Shown: positions 1 to 5,332, numbered from the stretch's first letter. The stretch: DNA of 7,238 nucleotides from Candidatus Iainarchaeum sp. (GCA_016186855.1 JACPKT010000017.1:1-7238); one strand, 5' to 3'. The notes: a model not told the origin generated them from the letters alone. Made by a program: numbers and translations.

Positions 1-210
1 CCCAAAAGAAACTTTTCCCCTTATTGCGTTAACCTTGATTTTCACTCTTTCGCCTTTTTTTACGTTGGGGATAATTATAACATAGCCTTTTACTTTTGCT
101 ATTCCGTCCCCTTTTTCCCCGAGGTTTTCAATTGTTACCTCGTATGTGTCCCCCTCTTTTACTGGGATGGGTTTTTGAAACCGTTTTTGGTTATATTTGC
201 TAAATGGCAT
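1..210 (-). CDS. TRAM-domain RNA-binding protein, C-terminus cut by window edge
   Basis: The first 70 codons are visible, read leftward from ATG at 210, and the frame is open to base 1. After a basic N-terminal stretch (MPFSKYNQKRFQKP) comes a TRAM fold at about residues 16-70. Its hallmarks are KEGDTYEVTIENLG, the glycine-rich turn GEKGDGIAKV, then GYVIIIPNVKKGERVKIKV. TRAM is a small beta-barrel that binds RNA. In archaea it occurs as a stand-alone protein of roughly 65-90 residues thought to act as an RNA chaperone, and also fused to tRNA/rRNA methyltransferases. Only the N-terminal piece is seen and the domain sits at the very start, so a stand-alone protein is my preferred reading; a TrmA/RumA-like fusion cannot be excluded. 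A strong Shine-Dalgarno (AAAGGAGGA, 229-221) lies 10 nt before the ATG and fixes the start. Confidence 0.85.
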   Translation of the reverse strand, partial: MPFSKYNQKRFQKPIPVKEGDTYEVTIENLGEKGDGIAKVKGYVIIIPNVKKGERVKIKVNAIRGKVSFG

Positions 211-345
211 ATAATTTGATTCCTCCTTTTAATGAAAAAAGCATTGAATCGTTCTGCCAACAACACGGGTTTTTTTGTGGAAAAAACAAGTGAAAAATCA
301 GCATTAATTTGACCCAATCCTTTAGCAATATTACTCATTAAAGCT

Positions 346-353
346 CTTTTAAA
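346..353 (-). promoter_or_regulatory. Possible TATA box for the TRAM gene
   Basis: The minus strand reads TTTAAAAG, preceded by ATACC, which resembles an archaeal BRE plus TATA element. Transcription would begin about 25 nt downstream, near 323, giving a leader of about 110 nt before the TRAM ATG at 210. This is a pattern match only, in AT-rich DNA where chance matches are common. Confidence 0.3.
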
Positions 354-511
354 GGTATCTTTGCTCTTTTTTTTTGGTTTTTTTTATGCATTTTTATCGA
401 GGTAAAAGAGGGCACTGGAATAACCAAGTTGCTGACGAGGTTTATTTTGTTTCAATTGTCTTTTAGGCGATCCAATGTTTTTGTTGAATTCAGTTTGCAG
501 CGATTGATTAA

Positions 512-526
512 CTTAAAAGTTTTAAG
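512..526. repeat. Perfect 15-bp palindrome in the gap
   Basis: CTTAAAAGTTTTAAG has two perfect 7-bp arms around a single G. It is followed directly by a second inverted repeat with GGCC arms (526-529 and 540-543) and a loop that contains GTTAAC. It could be a protein binding site, part of a promoter (the arms resemble TATA boxes) or a weak terminator-like hairpin. The sequence does not decide between these. Confidence 0.45.
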
Positions 527-593
527 GCCGGTTAACATTGGCCCTAAAGCGTTTTACAATTTTTTGTTAGATGATCGACGGAAAAAGTAGCGG

Positions 594-881
594 TCATTTA
601 ACAACCGTTAGCTTTCCGAATTTTCCAGTGCTCAGCTGTTTTTGGCCTTGCCATTCGCTGCACCAGCCGTTCTCTATTTTTACAGTGCTTCCCTCCTTAA
701 CTTGGTCAATTTGTTCGTTCCAGAGGGAGAGCTTTATTTCTCCTGTTTTGTCTTTTAGTGCTGCATCGCAGACGCGTCCGCTTCCGCGCTCGTTTGCAAA
801 CTGCCGTGCTTCGCCTATTGAGACAATTTCCCCCTGCACTTCAGGCACAGAGGTTCTTGATTGTATTTCGCTAATTTTCAA
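594..881 (-). CDS. Single-domain OB-fold (RPA-like) nucleic-acid-binding protein
   Basis: 95 residues forming one RPA1/SSB-type OB-fold. The pattern is a first strand VQGEIVSIGEARQFA, then GRVCDAALKDKTGEIKLSLW, then NEQIDQVKEGSTVKIENGW, and a final GKFGKLTV strand. The 'D-x-TG-x-I-x-L-x-LW ... V-x-x-G-x-x-V-x-I-x-N' layout is typical of archaeal RPA-like ssDNA-binding domains, which are normally longer or multi-domain; one-domain versions of about 100 residues are known in archaea. The likely role is binding single-stranded DNA (or RNA). The start is TTG at 881: an in-frame TGA lies at 890-888, and GAGGTG (894-889) sits 7 nt upstream as a good Shine-Dalgarno. It follows ftsY after 53 nt and may have its own promoter. 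Confidence 0.8.
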   Translation of the reverse strand: MKISEIQSRTSVPEVQGEIVSIGEARQFANERGSGRVCDAALKDKTGEIKLSLWNEQIDQVKEGSTVKIENGWCSEWQGQKQLSTGKFGKLTVVK

Positions 882-911
882 TTCGGTTCACCTCACTAAT
901 ATGCGTGTATT

Positions 912-926
912 GATTTATTTTATTAA
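912..926 (-). promoter_or_regulatory. Possible TATA box for the OB-fold gene
   Basis: The minus strand reads TTAATAAAATAAATC. It contains the AATAAAT element also found before the pilin gene and the sugar transferase gene in this window, about 35 nt before the TTG start. It lies in the 53-nt gap after ftsY. Read-through from the ftsY operon is an alternative. Confidence 0.35.
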
Positions 927-934
927 CAATTGTA

Positions 935-2006
935 TTAAATTATTTTGTTAAGAATAAATTCCGGCTTAAACTCGATTAAGTCAGAGTATTTTTGGCCAGT
1001 GCCTGCAAAAATAATGGGTTTTTTGAGGGAATGCAGCAAGGAAATTGCCGCTCCTCCTTTTGAGTCAACATCCATTTTTGTGAGCACAAAGCCGTCCAAT
1101 CCGATTTCTTTTTCAAATTCTCTTGCTTGGTGGAGCAGATTCTGGCCCACATAAGATTCTCCGACAAAAATTTTTATGGATGGTTTTGACACTTTTTCGA
1201 TTTTTTTCAGCTCTGCAATCAGGTTTTTGTTTGTTTCCTGCCTGCCGGCAGAGTCAATGAGCACTACGTCAGTTTTTTTTGCCCTTGCAGAGGAAATTGC
1301 GTCAAACGCAACAGCAGCAGGGTCAGCGCCATAGTCATGTTTTACTATTTTTACTCCAAGTGCTTTTGCGTGCACTTCAAGCTGTTCGATTGAAGCAGCC
1401 CTGAAAGTGTCAGAAGCTGAAAGTATAATAGTGTGCCCGTTTTTTTTCAGAAGATGGGCGATTTTTGCAATTGAAGTGGTTTTGCCTGCACCGTTTGGCC
1501 CCAAAAAAAGAACCACAAACGGCTTGTGCCGGTTTGCCTGTTGCAGGAAATCGATTTGCTTTGTGTGCATTGCCTCAAGAAGCGCTTTTTTTATCTCTTC
1601 TTTTAAAACCCCCGAAACATTGGAGTCTGCAGGTATTTTTTTTCCTTCAAGTTCTTGACCGAGTTTTTGCACAATTGCAGAAGCAGTGCCTGCCTCAACG
1701 TCTGCTTCCAAAAGAGACAACTCGAGCTCTTCCAAAAATTTTGACACATCTTTTTTTGAAATGGTTATTGTTCCAGTGAATGTTCCCTTTATTTTTTTTG
1801 CAATTCCAATTTTTGCTTTCAGCTCCCTTTTATCGCTTTTTTTTTGGCGCTTGTGGCCGTGGCTTGTCTTTCGTGCCCTTAACTGTTTTTTCTTCTTTTT
1901 TTTCAAGCAGTTTTTGCTCTTTTAGCGCTTGCTCTTTTTTTTGCTCAACCATTTCGCCAAGTTTTTCCGCAAATGCCGAAACCTTTTTTTTCAAAAACTC
2001 AAACAA
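935..2006 (-). CDS. ftsY: SRP receptor GTPase FtsY, frame broken at an A9 run
   Basis: FtsY is the membrane-associated receptor that docks the signal recognition particle with its ribosome. The main frame (323 codons from a TTG at 1906 to 935) carries the N domain helices (about residues 50-125) and the full SRP GTPase: G1 GPNGAGKTT (136-144), G2 DTFRAASIEQL, G3 DSAGR (usually DTAGR), G4 TKMD and G5 GTGQKYSDL. That frame has no normal N-terminus: an in-frame TAA lies at 1924-1922. The expected start (LFEFLKKKVSAFAEKLGE) lies in another frame from TTG at 2006, nine nt after the prefoldin stop and behind a GGTG ribosome-binding motif. That frame runs for 58 codons and stops at 1832-1830. Losing one A from the nine-A run (T run at 1837-1845 on the plus strand) joins the two into a protein of 356 residues. 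A sequencing or assembly error is most likely; a real mutation or slippage is possible. It is the last gene of the ribosomal operon. Confidence 0.9.
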
Positions 2007-2015
2007 GCTGACACC

Positions 2016-2453
2016 CTATCTTATTTTTCTTTGCTGTGCAATTCTTGAGCCTTCCCTCAAAACTGTTCCAAGTGCATTGACGTTAATGGCTATCTGTTGC
2101 TGGTCCCGCCTCACTGATTCAAGCGCGCGCTCGATGCTTTCTTTCCTTTTTTCAAGCTCTTTTTTTACGTTCTCTATTTTTTTTAACTTCAAAACTCCTC
2201 CGGCCATTGAGAACAAGACGCTTTCATTGTCTTCTGTGTGCGCATTCAACAGAACTCCTGCACCAAGTGGCACGAGAATTTTTCCCTTTTCCTTTGCGAT
2301 GGCATCCATTGCGGCAATTGAAGAGTTCAGTTCGTTTAACGCCAGTGCCAAATTGTTTATCCTCAAGTTGAGGTCTTCAAGGCGCGAATTTTCTGCTGCA
2401 AACGCCTGCAGCATTTGTTCTTGCGTTAGCCTAATCTCTTTTCTTTCACCCAT
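2016..2453 (-). CDS. pfdA: Prefoldin alpha subunit
   Basis: 145 residues, normal for archaeal prefoldin alpha. Prefoldin is a cytosolic hexamer of two alpha and four beta subunits that holds unfolded proteins and passes them to the group II chaperonin. Visible features are an N-terminal coiled-coil helix (about residues 8-55), a central beta hairpin region with the alpha-type signature KILVPLGAGVLLNA, then SVLFSMAGGVLKLKKI, and a C-terminal coiled-coil helix (about 97-140). The ATG at 2453 abuts the TGA of the L18Ae gene with no spacer, so translation is probably coupled. The gene sits between rpl18a and ftsY, the usual archaeal order. Confidence 0.93.
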   Translation of the reverse strand: MGERKEIRLTQEQMLQAFAAENSRLEDLNLRINNLALALNELNSSIAAMDAIAKEKGKILVPLGAGVLLNAHTEDNESVLFSMAGGVLKLKKIENVKKELEKRKESIERALESVRRDQQQIAINVNALGTVLREGSRIAQQRKIR

Positions 2454-2642
2454 TCAGTTTTCCTCTTTTATTTCCTCTATGAAAATGTGCCTTCGCTTTA
2501 TTTTTTGTTTAGAGCCAAAAATTGCCAAAACCTTTTCTTTTGCCGTGTTTTCATTTTGGGCCCCTACTGTGGTGGAAAACTTTTTTTTCTTTTTTTTTTC
2601 AAGGAAATGTCCGCTTATTTGAAAAGTTTTTGTTTCCTGCAC
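2454..2642 (-). CDS. rpl18a: Large-subunit ribosomal protein L18Ae / LX (eL20)
   Basis: 62 residues matching archaeal LX, the short form of eukaryotic eL20 (L18a). The core is FQISGHFLE, a Lys-rich turn, FSTTVGAQNENTAKEKVLAIFGS, then KQKIKRRHIFIEEI. The FGS-K-x-x-x-KR-x-x-I-x-IEEI ending is the family signature. The start is GTG at 2642, directly after the aIF6 stop (TAA then GTG, no spacer), with the purine-rich GGGGAG at the end of the aIF6 gene as Shine-Dalgarno. A run of six lysines replaces the usual loop and is coded by a long A run (T run at 2581-2600 on the plus strand). The frame is intact on both sides. Confidence 0.88.
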   Translation of the reverse strand: MQETKTFQISGHFLEKKKKKKFSTTVGAQNENTAKEKVLAIFGSKQKIKRRHIFIEEIKEEN

Positions 2643-3239
2643 TTACTCCCCCCTTAGCGCTTCGTCGATTCTTATCATTTCAAAGGGCGTTGTGATTTCA
2701 CCTATGAGCGCGCCCTTGGAGTTTGCAACCACGTCATTTCCCACAAGTCTGTCGCCATAATTTGCCGTTGTGGGCTGGCCGTTCACGCCAAAAATTTTTT
2801 TCAGCTCCAAAAACTCCTGTTCTTTCACGTTAGGGTGGACTATGAATCCCCTGTCTGTCGCGTGGATGGCTGAGCCTACAAGTACTGTGTTTGCAACATT
2901 TTTACGGACCATTTTCACACCAAAAAATTCTTCAAGTTCTGCCACTTCTTTTTTTGTCAAAAGAGTGCTTGCAATTCCGCCGTTTTTATTAATTGAGACA
3001 AGGTTTCCCAATGCACTGTAGCCCCTAACCTCTTTTATTTCTAACCCGTTTTCTTTAAGGTTTTTTTTTTCAGTTTCCTCAGCTATTTCAGGCACTGCAA
3101 TCTTGTTTTCAAACAAGGTGCAAAGAGCCCCTAATTTTTTTTCACTTAAAGACAGCGGTACAAGCGCAAAATCCTCGCTTGCTCGCGCAAAAATTCCAAC
3201 AAAAGGGCTTGAGTTAACTGTTGTTTTTAAAAAATTCAT
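2643..3239 (-). CDS. eif6: Translation initiation factor aIF6
   Basis: aIF6 binds the large ribosomal subunit and blocks premature joining with the small subunit; it also acts in 50S biogenesis. The fold is a pentein of five quasi-repeats. Seen here: repeat 1 SPFVGIFARASEDFALVP, a repeat with GYSALGNLVSINKNGGIAS, a repeat with NTVLVGSAIHATDRGFIVHP, and the last with DRLVGNDVVANSKGALIGEITTP, each followed by a LFG-V type helix end. At 198 residues it is shorter than the usual 215-230. The segment that normally reads roughly 'GSSLVGS...N..GLLVP' is missing between LFENK and IAVPEI, about 24 residues, with no frameshift. ATG at 3239 directly follows the eL31 TGA. Confidence 0.92.
   Translation of the reverse strand: MNFLKTTVNSSPFVGIFARASEDFALVPLSLSEKKLGALCTLFENKIAVPEIAEETEKKNLKENGLEIKEVRGYSALGNLVSINKNGGIASTLLTKKEVAELEEFFGVKMVRKNVANTVLVGSAIHATDRGFIVHPNVKEQEFLELKKIFGVNGQPTTANYGDRLVGNDVVANSKGALIGEITTPFEMIRIDEALRGE
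3102..3117. repeat. Perfect inverted repeat at the aIF6 deletion point
   Basis: CTTGTTT TC AAACAAG: two 7-bp arms around 2 nt, inside the aIF6 gene. It codes for the LFENK stretch, the place where family alignment says about 24 residues are absent. Hairpins can promote deletion by slipped replication, but a 7-bp repeat in AT-rich DNA may also be chance. Confidence 0.5.
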
Positions 3240-3656
3240 TCACTTCCTTCCCGTCTTTATTTCAACTGCCTGAGATGCCCTTTCTTTTTCCCGCTTTTCC
3301 TCAATTTTTTGCTTTTGCTCTGGTTGCGCCTCTTTTTTTGGTTCCTCTTTTTTCTTTTTTTCTTCCGCTTTTTTCCTTTTAATGTCTTCTTCCAATTGCT
3401 TTCCACCTGCCAAATAAACAGCCACGTTTTTCTCGGTTTTTAATAGGACTGCACTGATTTTTCTTGGAATGTTTTTGGAGTTTTTGTGCAAGAACTCGTT
3501 CACTTCCTCTGAAACCCAAACCCCTGTGCCCTTTTCATGTTTTCTGACAAACGAGTTTATTTCATTCAAGGCTTTTCTTATTCTTTTGTTTTTTGGTTGC
3601 AAAAAAACCTTTCTAAACGAAATCACTGCGTTCATTCTTTCCAGCTTCATGTTCAC
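3240..3656 (-). CDS. rpl31e: Ribosomal protein eL31 with charged C-terminal tail
   Basis: The first 85 or so residues match L31e: ERMNAVISFRKVFLQPKNKR, KALNEINSFVRKH, GVWVSEEVNEFLHKN, IPRKISAVLLKTEKNVAVYLAG. eL31 sits at the rim of the polypeptide exit tunnel, next to the sites where SRP and nascent-chain factors bind. After residue 86 there is a low-complexity Lys/Glu/Gln tail of about 50 residues, which the usual archaeal protein of about 85-95 residues lacks. The start may be GTG at 3656 (overlapping the eL39 stop as GTGA) or ATG at 3650, two codons later; AAAGG lies 6-7 nt before the GTG. The stop TGA touches the ATG of the aIF6 gene. Confidence 0.92.
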   Translation of the reverse strand: MNMKLERMNAVISFRKVFLQPKNKRIRKALNEINSFVRKHEKGTGVWVSEEVNEFLHKNSKNIPRKISAVLLKTEKNVAVYLAGGKQLEEDIKRKKAEEKKKKEEPKKEAQPEQKQKIEEKREKERASQAVEIKTGRK

Positions 3657-3901
3657 TCTTTCCTTTTCTTCCAGCCGCTTTTAACCCTTTTTTTGTTGTA
3701 AACTTTTCCCTGCTCGCTTTGCTTTTTCTTGAAAAGATTCCCAAAATCCGTTTGCCTCCAGTGTCTTTTCGCCCTCTTGTTCCAGATTCTTTTGGCGGCT
3801 TTCTGCATTGCCCACACAGGCGCGTTTGTCAGCCCTGCGCCAATTGATTTTCTTTTTGAAATCAAAAAATCCTTTTCTTCACTGCTTTTGTTTTTGCTCA
3901 T
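3653..3901 (-). CDS. rpl39e: Ribosomal protein eL39, extended at both ends
   Basis: 82 residues, against the nearly invariant length of about 51 in eL39. The core, about residues 11-54, has KRKSIGAGLTNAPVWAMQKA then NKRAKRHWRQTDFG, matching the family pattern of a K-rich start, P-x-W and the RRHWRRT motif. eL39 threads into the wall of the exit tunnel near its mouth. Here there are about 9 extra residues in front and a basic tail of 28 residues (55-82) behind. The tail looks real because its stop overlaps the start of the eL31 gene by 4 nt, as expected for a coupled operon. The start ATG at 3901 comes one nt after the PDCD5 stop, with TAGGAG about 8 nt upstream. Confidence 0.85.
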   Translation of the reverse strand: MSKNKSSEEKDFLISKRKSIGAGLTNAPVWAMQKAAKRIWNKRAKRHWRQTDFGNLFKKKQSEQGKVYNKKRVKSGWKKRKE

Positions 3902-3902
3902 C

Positions 3903-4181
3903 CTATTTTCTCCTAATTGTGAACTCTTTTTTTTGGCTGCCTAAGTTTTCCAGAAGTGATTTCAGCTCGCTGTCAGAGACTTTTCCCTCAAGCTGTCCCT
4001 GCTGTAGCAACATTAAAATCGACTGGATTGCGCCTGTGTATAACTCTTTGTTCACAAGGCGAACATTGTAAAGCCTCTGTCGCGCCTCGTCAGTCAAAAC
4101 CTTCCTAAGCATTGATTCAATTCTCATCTGGGCTTCCATTTCTTTTTTAGCCTGCTCTCGCTCCGCATTTTTTTCAGTCAT
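3903..4181 (-). CDS. PDCD5-family DNA-binding protein
   Basis: 92 residues, a typical archaeal PDCD5/TFAR19 homologue. Signatures: a charged N-terminal helix (EREQAKKEMEAQMRIESMLR), then KVLTDEARQRLYNVRLVNKE, YTGAIQSILMLLQQGQLEGKVSDSEL in two helices, and a basic end (KKEFTIRRK). The 'T-x-EAR-x-RL-x-x-(I/V)-x-(L/M)V' and 'Q-G-(Q/K)-(L/I)' motifs define the family. The archaeal proteins bind DNA non-specifically in vitro; the in vivo role is unclear, but the gene is regularly found between rps19e and rpl39e, suggesting a link to translation. The ATG overlaps the eS19 stop as ATGA (4 nt), so translation is probably coupled. Confidence 0.92.
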   Translation of the reverse strand: MTEKNAEREQAKKEMEAQMRIESMLRKVLTDEARQRLYNVRLVNKELYTGAIQSILMLLQQGQLEGKVSDSELKSLLENLGSQKKEFTIRRK

Positions 4182-4738
4182 TTCGAGCCGCTCTCTTCTT
4201 TTGGTTTGGGCTCTTTTTCTTTCGGTCGTTCAGCTTTTTCGCGCGCCCTTAAATCTTCCCTGGCCTTTTTGATGATTTCATCTTCGGCCTGTTTTTTTTC
4301 AGAAAAAACTTCTTGTACTGGGGTTTCTTTTTGTCTGACTTTTACCTCTTTTGCCATTTTGCCCAAATAGCTCTGCCCTTTTGGCGTGATTTCGCGCCCC
4401 GTTTTTCCCTTTTTAATCAGCCCTTCTTTTTCAAGCGACTGCAGACAAGTGCGGATTATTTTTCCCCCTGCCATTCGTTTGTGCTGTGGCCTAACTCCCC
4501 TGTTTTTTCTTCCGCCATAGTATGTGCGAAGGCTTCCTGTTCCAACTGGCCCGTCCTTGAAAACACGGTAAAGGACTGAAGCCGTTCTTTCAAACCACCA
4601 CTCGCGGTTTTGGGGCGCGCGCTCAACGTGGGTTCCGCTTTTAACCCACTTTGACCACTCAGGCTGCTTTAGCCTTTGCTTGAAATCGCCTGCAATTTCC
4701 TTAATCAGCTCACTTGCGTTTACGTCAAAAATTTCCAT
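4178..4738 (-). CDS. rps19e: Ribosomal protein eS19 with charged C-terminal tail
   Basis: Residues 1 to about 133 match S19e, a winged-helix protein of the small-subunit head needed for 30S maturation. Motifs: DVNASELIKEIAGDFK, PEWSKWVKSGTHVERAPQN, WWFERTASVLYRVF, GPVGTGSLRTYYGGRKNRG, then RPQHKRMAGGKIIRTCLQSLEKEGLI and GREITPKGQSYLG. Residues 134-186 form a low-complexity Lys/Glu tail, where the usual protein of about 150 residues ends. This is the first gene of the operon. The ATG at 4738 is preceded by GAGGAGG, about 7 nt upstream, which can be hidden in a hairpin (separate entry). A TATA-like element lies about 80 nt upstream. Confidence 0.93.
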   Translation of the reverse strand: MEIFDVNASELIKEIAGDFKQRLKQPEWSKWVKSGTHVERAPQNREWWFERTASVLYRVFKDGPVGTGSLRTYYGGRKNRGVRPQHKRMAGGKIIRTCLQSLEKEGLIKKGKTGREITPKGQSYLGKMAKEVKVRQKETPVQEVFSEKKQAEDEIIKKAREDLRAREKAERPKEKEPKPKEESGSK

Positions 4739-4743
4739 TCAAT

Positions 4744-4759
4744 CCCTCCTCTCGGAGAA
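4744..4759 (-). promoter_or_regulatory. Hairpin burying the eS19 Shine-Dalgarno
   Basis: In the transcript, CUCC (4757-4754) pairs with GGAG (4749-4746) across the loop GAGA, a GNRA-type tetraloop. Two U-G wobbles (4758 and 4759 with 4745 and 4744) can extend the stem to six pairs. The paired strand is the Shine-Dalgarno of eS19, so folding would limit access of the ribosome to the first gene of the operon. The pairing is read directly from the bases; the regulatory role is inferred. Confidence 0.55.
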
Positions 4760-4764
4760 GCCTT

Positions 4765-4793
4765 GTTCCATGCCGTGCATTGCACAGCAGAAC
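4765..4793 (-). promoter_or_regulatory. Leader hairpin or operator palindrome before eS19
   Basis: The DNA TGCCGTGCATTGCACAGCA (4771-4789) is an inverted repeat with one mismatch. In the minus-strand RNA the mismatch becomes a U-G pair, giving an 8-bp stem (UGCUGUGC with GCACGGCA) and an AAU loop. Flanking GUUC (4793-4790) and GAAC (4768-4765) add four more pairs after a 2-nt bulge. It would lie at the very start of the transcript if the TATA element at 4814-4821 is used. It may be an RNA element or a DNA operator. Confidence 0.55.
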
Positions 4794-4813
4794 TCTAATT
4801 CAAAAGAACCAGA

Positions 4814-4821
4814 GTATAAAA
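4814..4821 (-). promoter_or_regulatory. TATA box of the eS19 operon
   Basis: The minus strand reads TTTTATAC. Spacing predicts a transcription start near 4793, at a purine, just before the leader hairpin. The same element, TTTTTATAC, precedes the RHH antitoxin gene, which supports it. A second candidate, CTTTAAAAG (about 4841-4849), lies further upstream. Confidence 0.5.
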
Positions 4822-4837
4822 AAAATCTGCCAAAAAA
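4818..4837 (-). terminator. Oligo-T terminator of the pilin gene
   Basis: About 20 nt past the pilin stop, the minus strand has T6 (4837-4832) and then T8 (4825-4818) separated by GGCAGA. Archaeal RNA polymerase ends transcription at such U-runs. The second run overlaps the TATA element of the eS19 operon. Confidence 0.6.
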
Positions 4838-4856
4838 TGCTTTTAAAGGGTTAGGT

Positions 4857-5309
4857 TTAAGCGGCGCAGAGCTCGTTTACACAATTTCCGGAAGTGCAGT
4901 CACTGCCAGAATTGCACGCCTTTCCGTTGGCGCATTTTTGAGGCGTTGGAAGAAAAGAGCACACTCCACCGCATTCTTTTGTCGATGATTCAATGTCTGT
5001 CTCGTTCTGGTTTTTGGAGCCATCGTTGCAGCAACCGCTAATAGTAGTTTGTGGTGCTCCTGCTGCCTCTGCCTTGCACTGGTTATATTGGTCAACTTTA
5101 CACCACCGCGAGTTTCCCTCAAGAGTCACTTGTTGTCCGCAGCAGCTGTCGGGTGCTTTCCTTGAACAGAAGAGGTCAAAGCCGGTTTCGCTCACTTCTT
5201 TTTCAGAAGTTGTAGCGATTCCAACCACGACCGAAATAACTATGACGGCAACCATCATAACCCCGCCGAGCATGAGCAAGAATTCCAGTGAGCCCTGTGC
5301 TTTTTTCAT
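4857..5309 (-). CDS. Cys-rich protein with class III (type IV pilin) signal peptide
   Basis: 150 residues from ATG at 5309. The N-terminus MKKAQGSLEFLL is a class III signal peptide: short basic leader, cleavage by an EppA-type prepilin peptidase expected before QGSLEF, then a hydrophobic helix of about 25 residues (LLMLGGVMMVAVIVISVVVG). The mature protein is likely anchored in or assembled at the cell surface. The rest is hydrophilic and holds 14 cysteines, ending in a repeat-like CANGKACNSGSDCTSGNC block that resembles small disulfide-bonded secreted domains. No substrate or pilus system is visible nearby. A TTG two codons upstream could also start it, but the ATG matches the signal peptide better. 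No Shine-Dalgarno is seen; a TATA element about 28 nt upstream suggests a leaderless mRNA. Confidence 0.82.
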   Translation of the reverse strand: MKKAQGSLEFLLMLGGVMMVAVIVISVVVGIATTSEKEVSETGFDLFCSRKAPDSCCGQQVTLEGNSRWCKVDQYNQCKAEAAGAPQTTISGCCNDGSKNQNETDIESSTKECGGVCSFLPTPQKCANGKACNSGSDCTSGNCVNELCAA

Positions 5310-5332
5310 GTACAATATTAATTGGTGTTTGG

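Larger units (their letters stand above)
211..593. other. 383-nt gap with no convincing gene
   Basis: AT-rich spacer between the OB-fold gene and the TRAM gene. I see no open frame with a good start, ribosome binding site and recognisable protein. It contains the Shine-Dalgarno of the TRAM gene (221-229), a possible minus-strand TATA element (346-353), long T runs on the plus strand (about 365-385), a perfect palindrome (512-526), and a GGCC-armed inverted repeat (526-543). Two plus-strand frames (386-466 and about 468-590) give protein-like but unrecognised fragments and could be remnants of a decayed gene. On the minus strand the OB-fold gene is followed by only short T runs (five T at 583-587), so its terminator is not obvious. 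Confidence 0.5.

Noticed and set aside
162..338. Minus-strand frame of 58 codons (MSNIAKGLGQ...)
   Set aside because: It overlaps the TRAM gene in another frame, has no Shine-Dalgarno, and its ATG would precede the predicted transcription start.
361..386. Long T runs on the plus strand as a terminator
   Set aside because: No plus-strand gene ends here, and similar T runs occur throughout as complements of A-rich DNA.
571..951. Plus-strand open frame of 126 codons
   Set aside because: It is the complement of the OB-fold gene, which has a clear domain and Shine-Dalgarno; this frame has neither.
1780..2622. Long plus-strand open frame of 280 codons
   Set aside because: It is antisense to ftsY, prefoldin and rpl18a. 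The product is mostly Phe and Ser, as expected from the complement of A-rich Lys codons, with no recognisable domain.
5310..5315. TTG start two codons before the pilin ATG
   Set aside because: The ATG gives the standard short basic leader before QGSLEF and fits a leaderless transcript; the TTG adds nothing.
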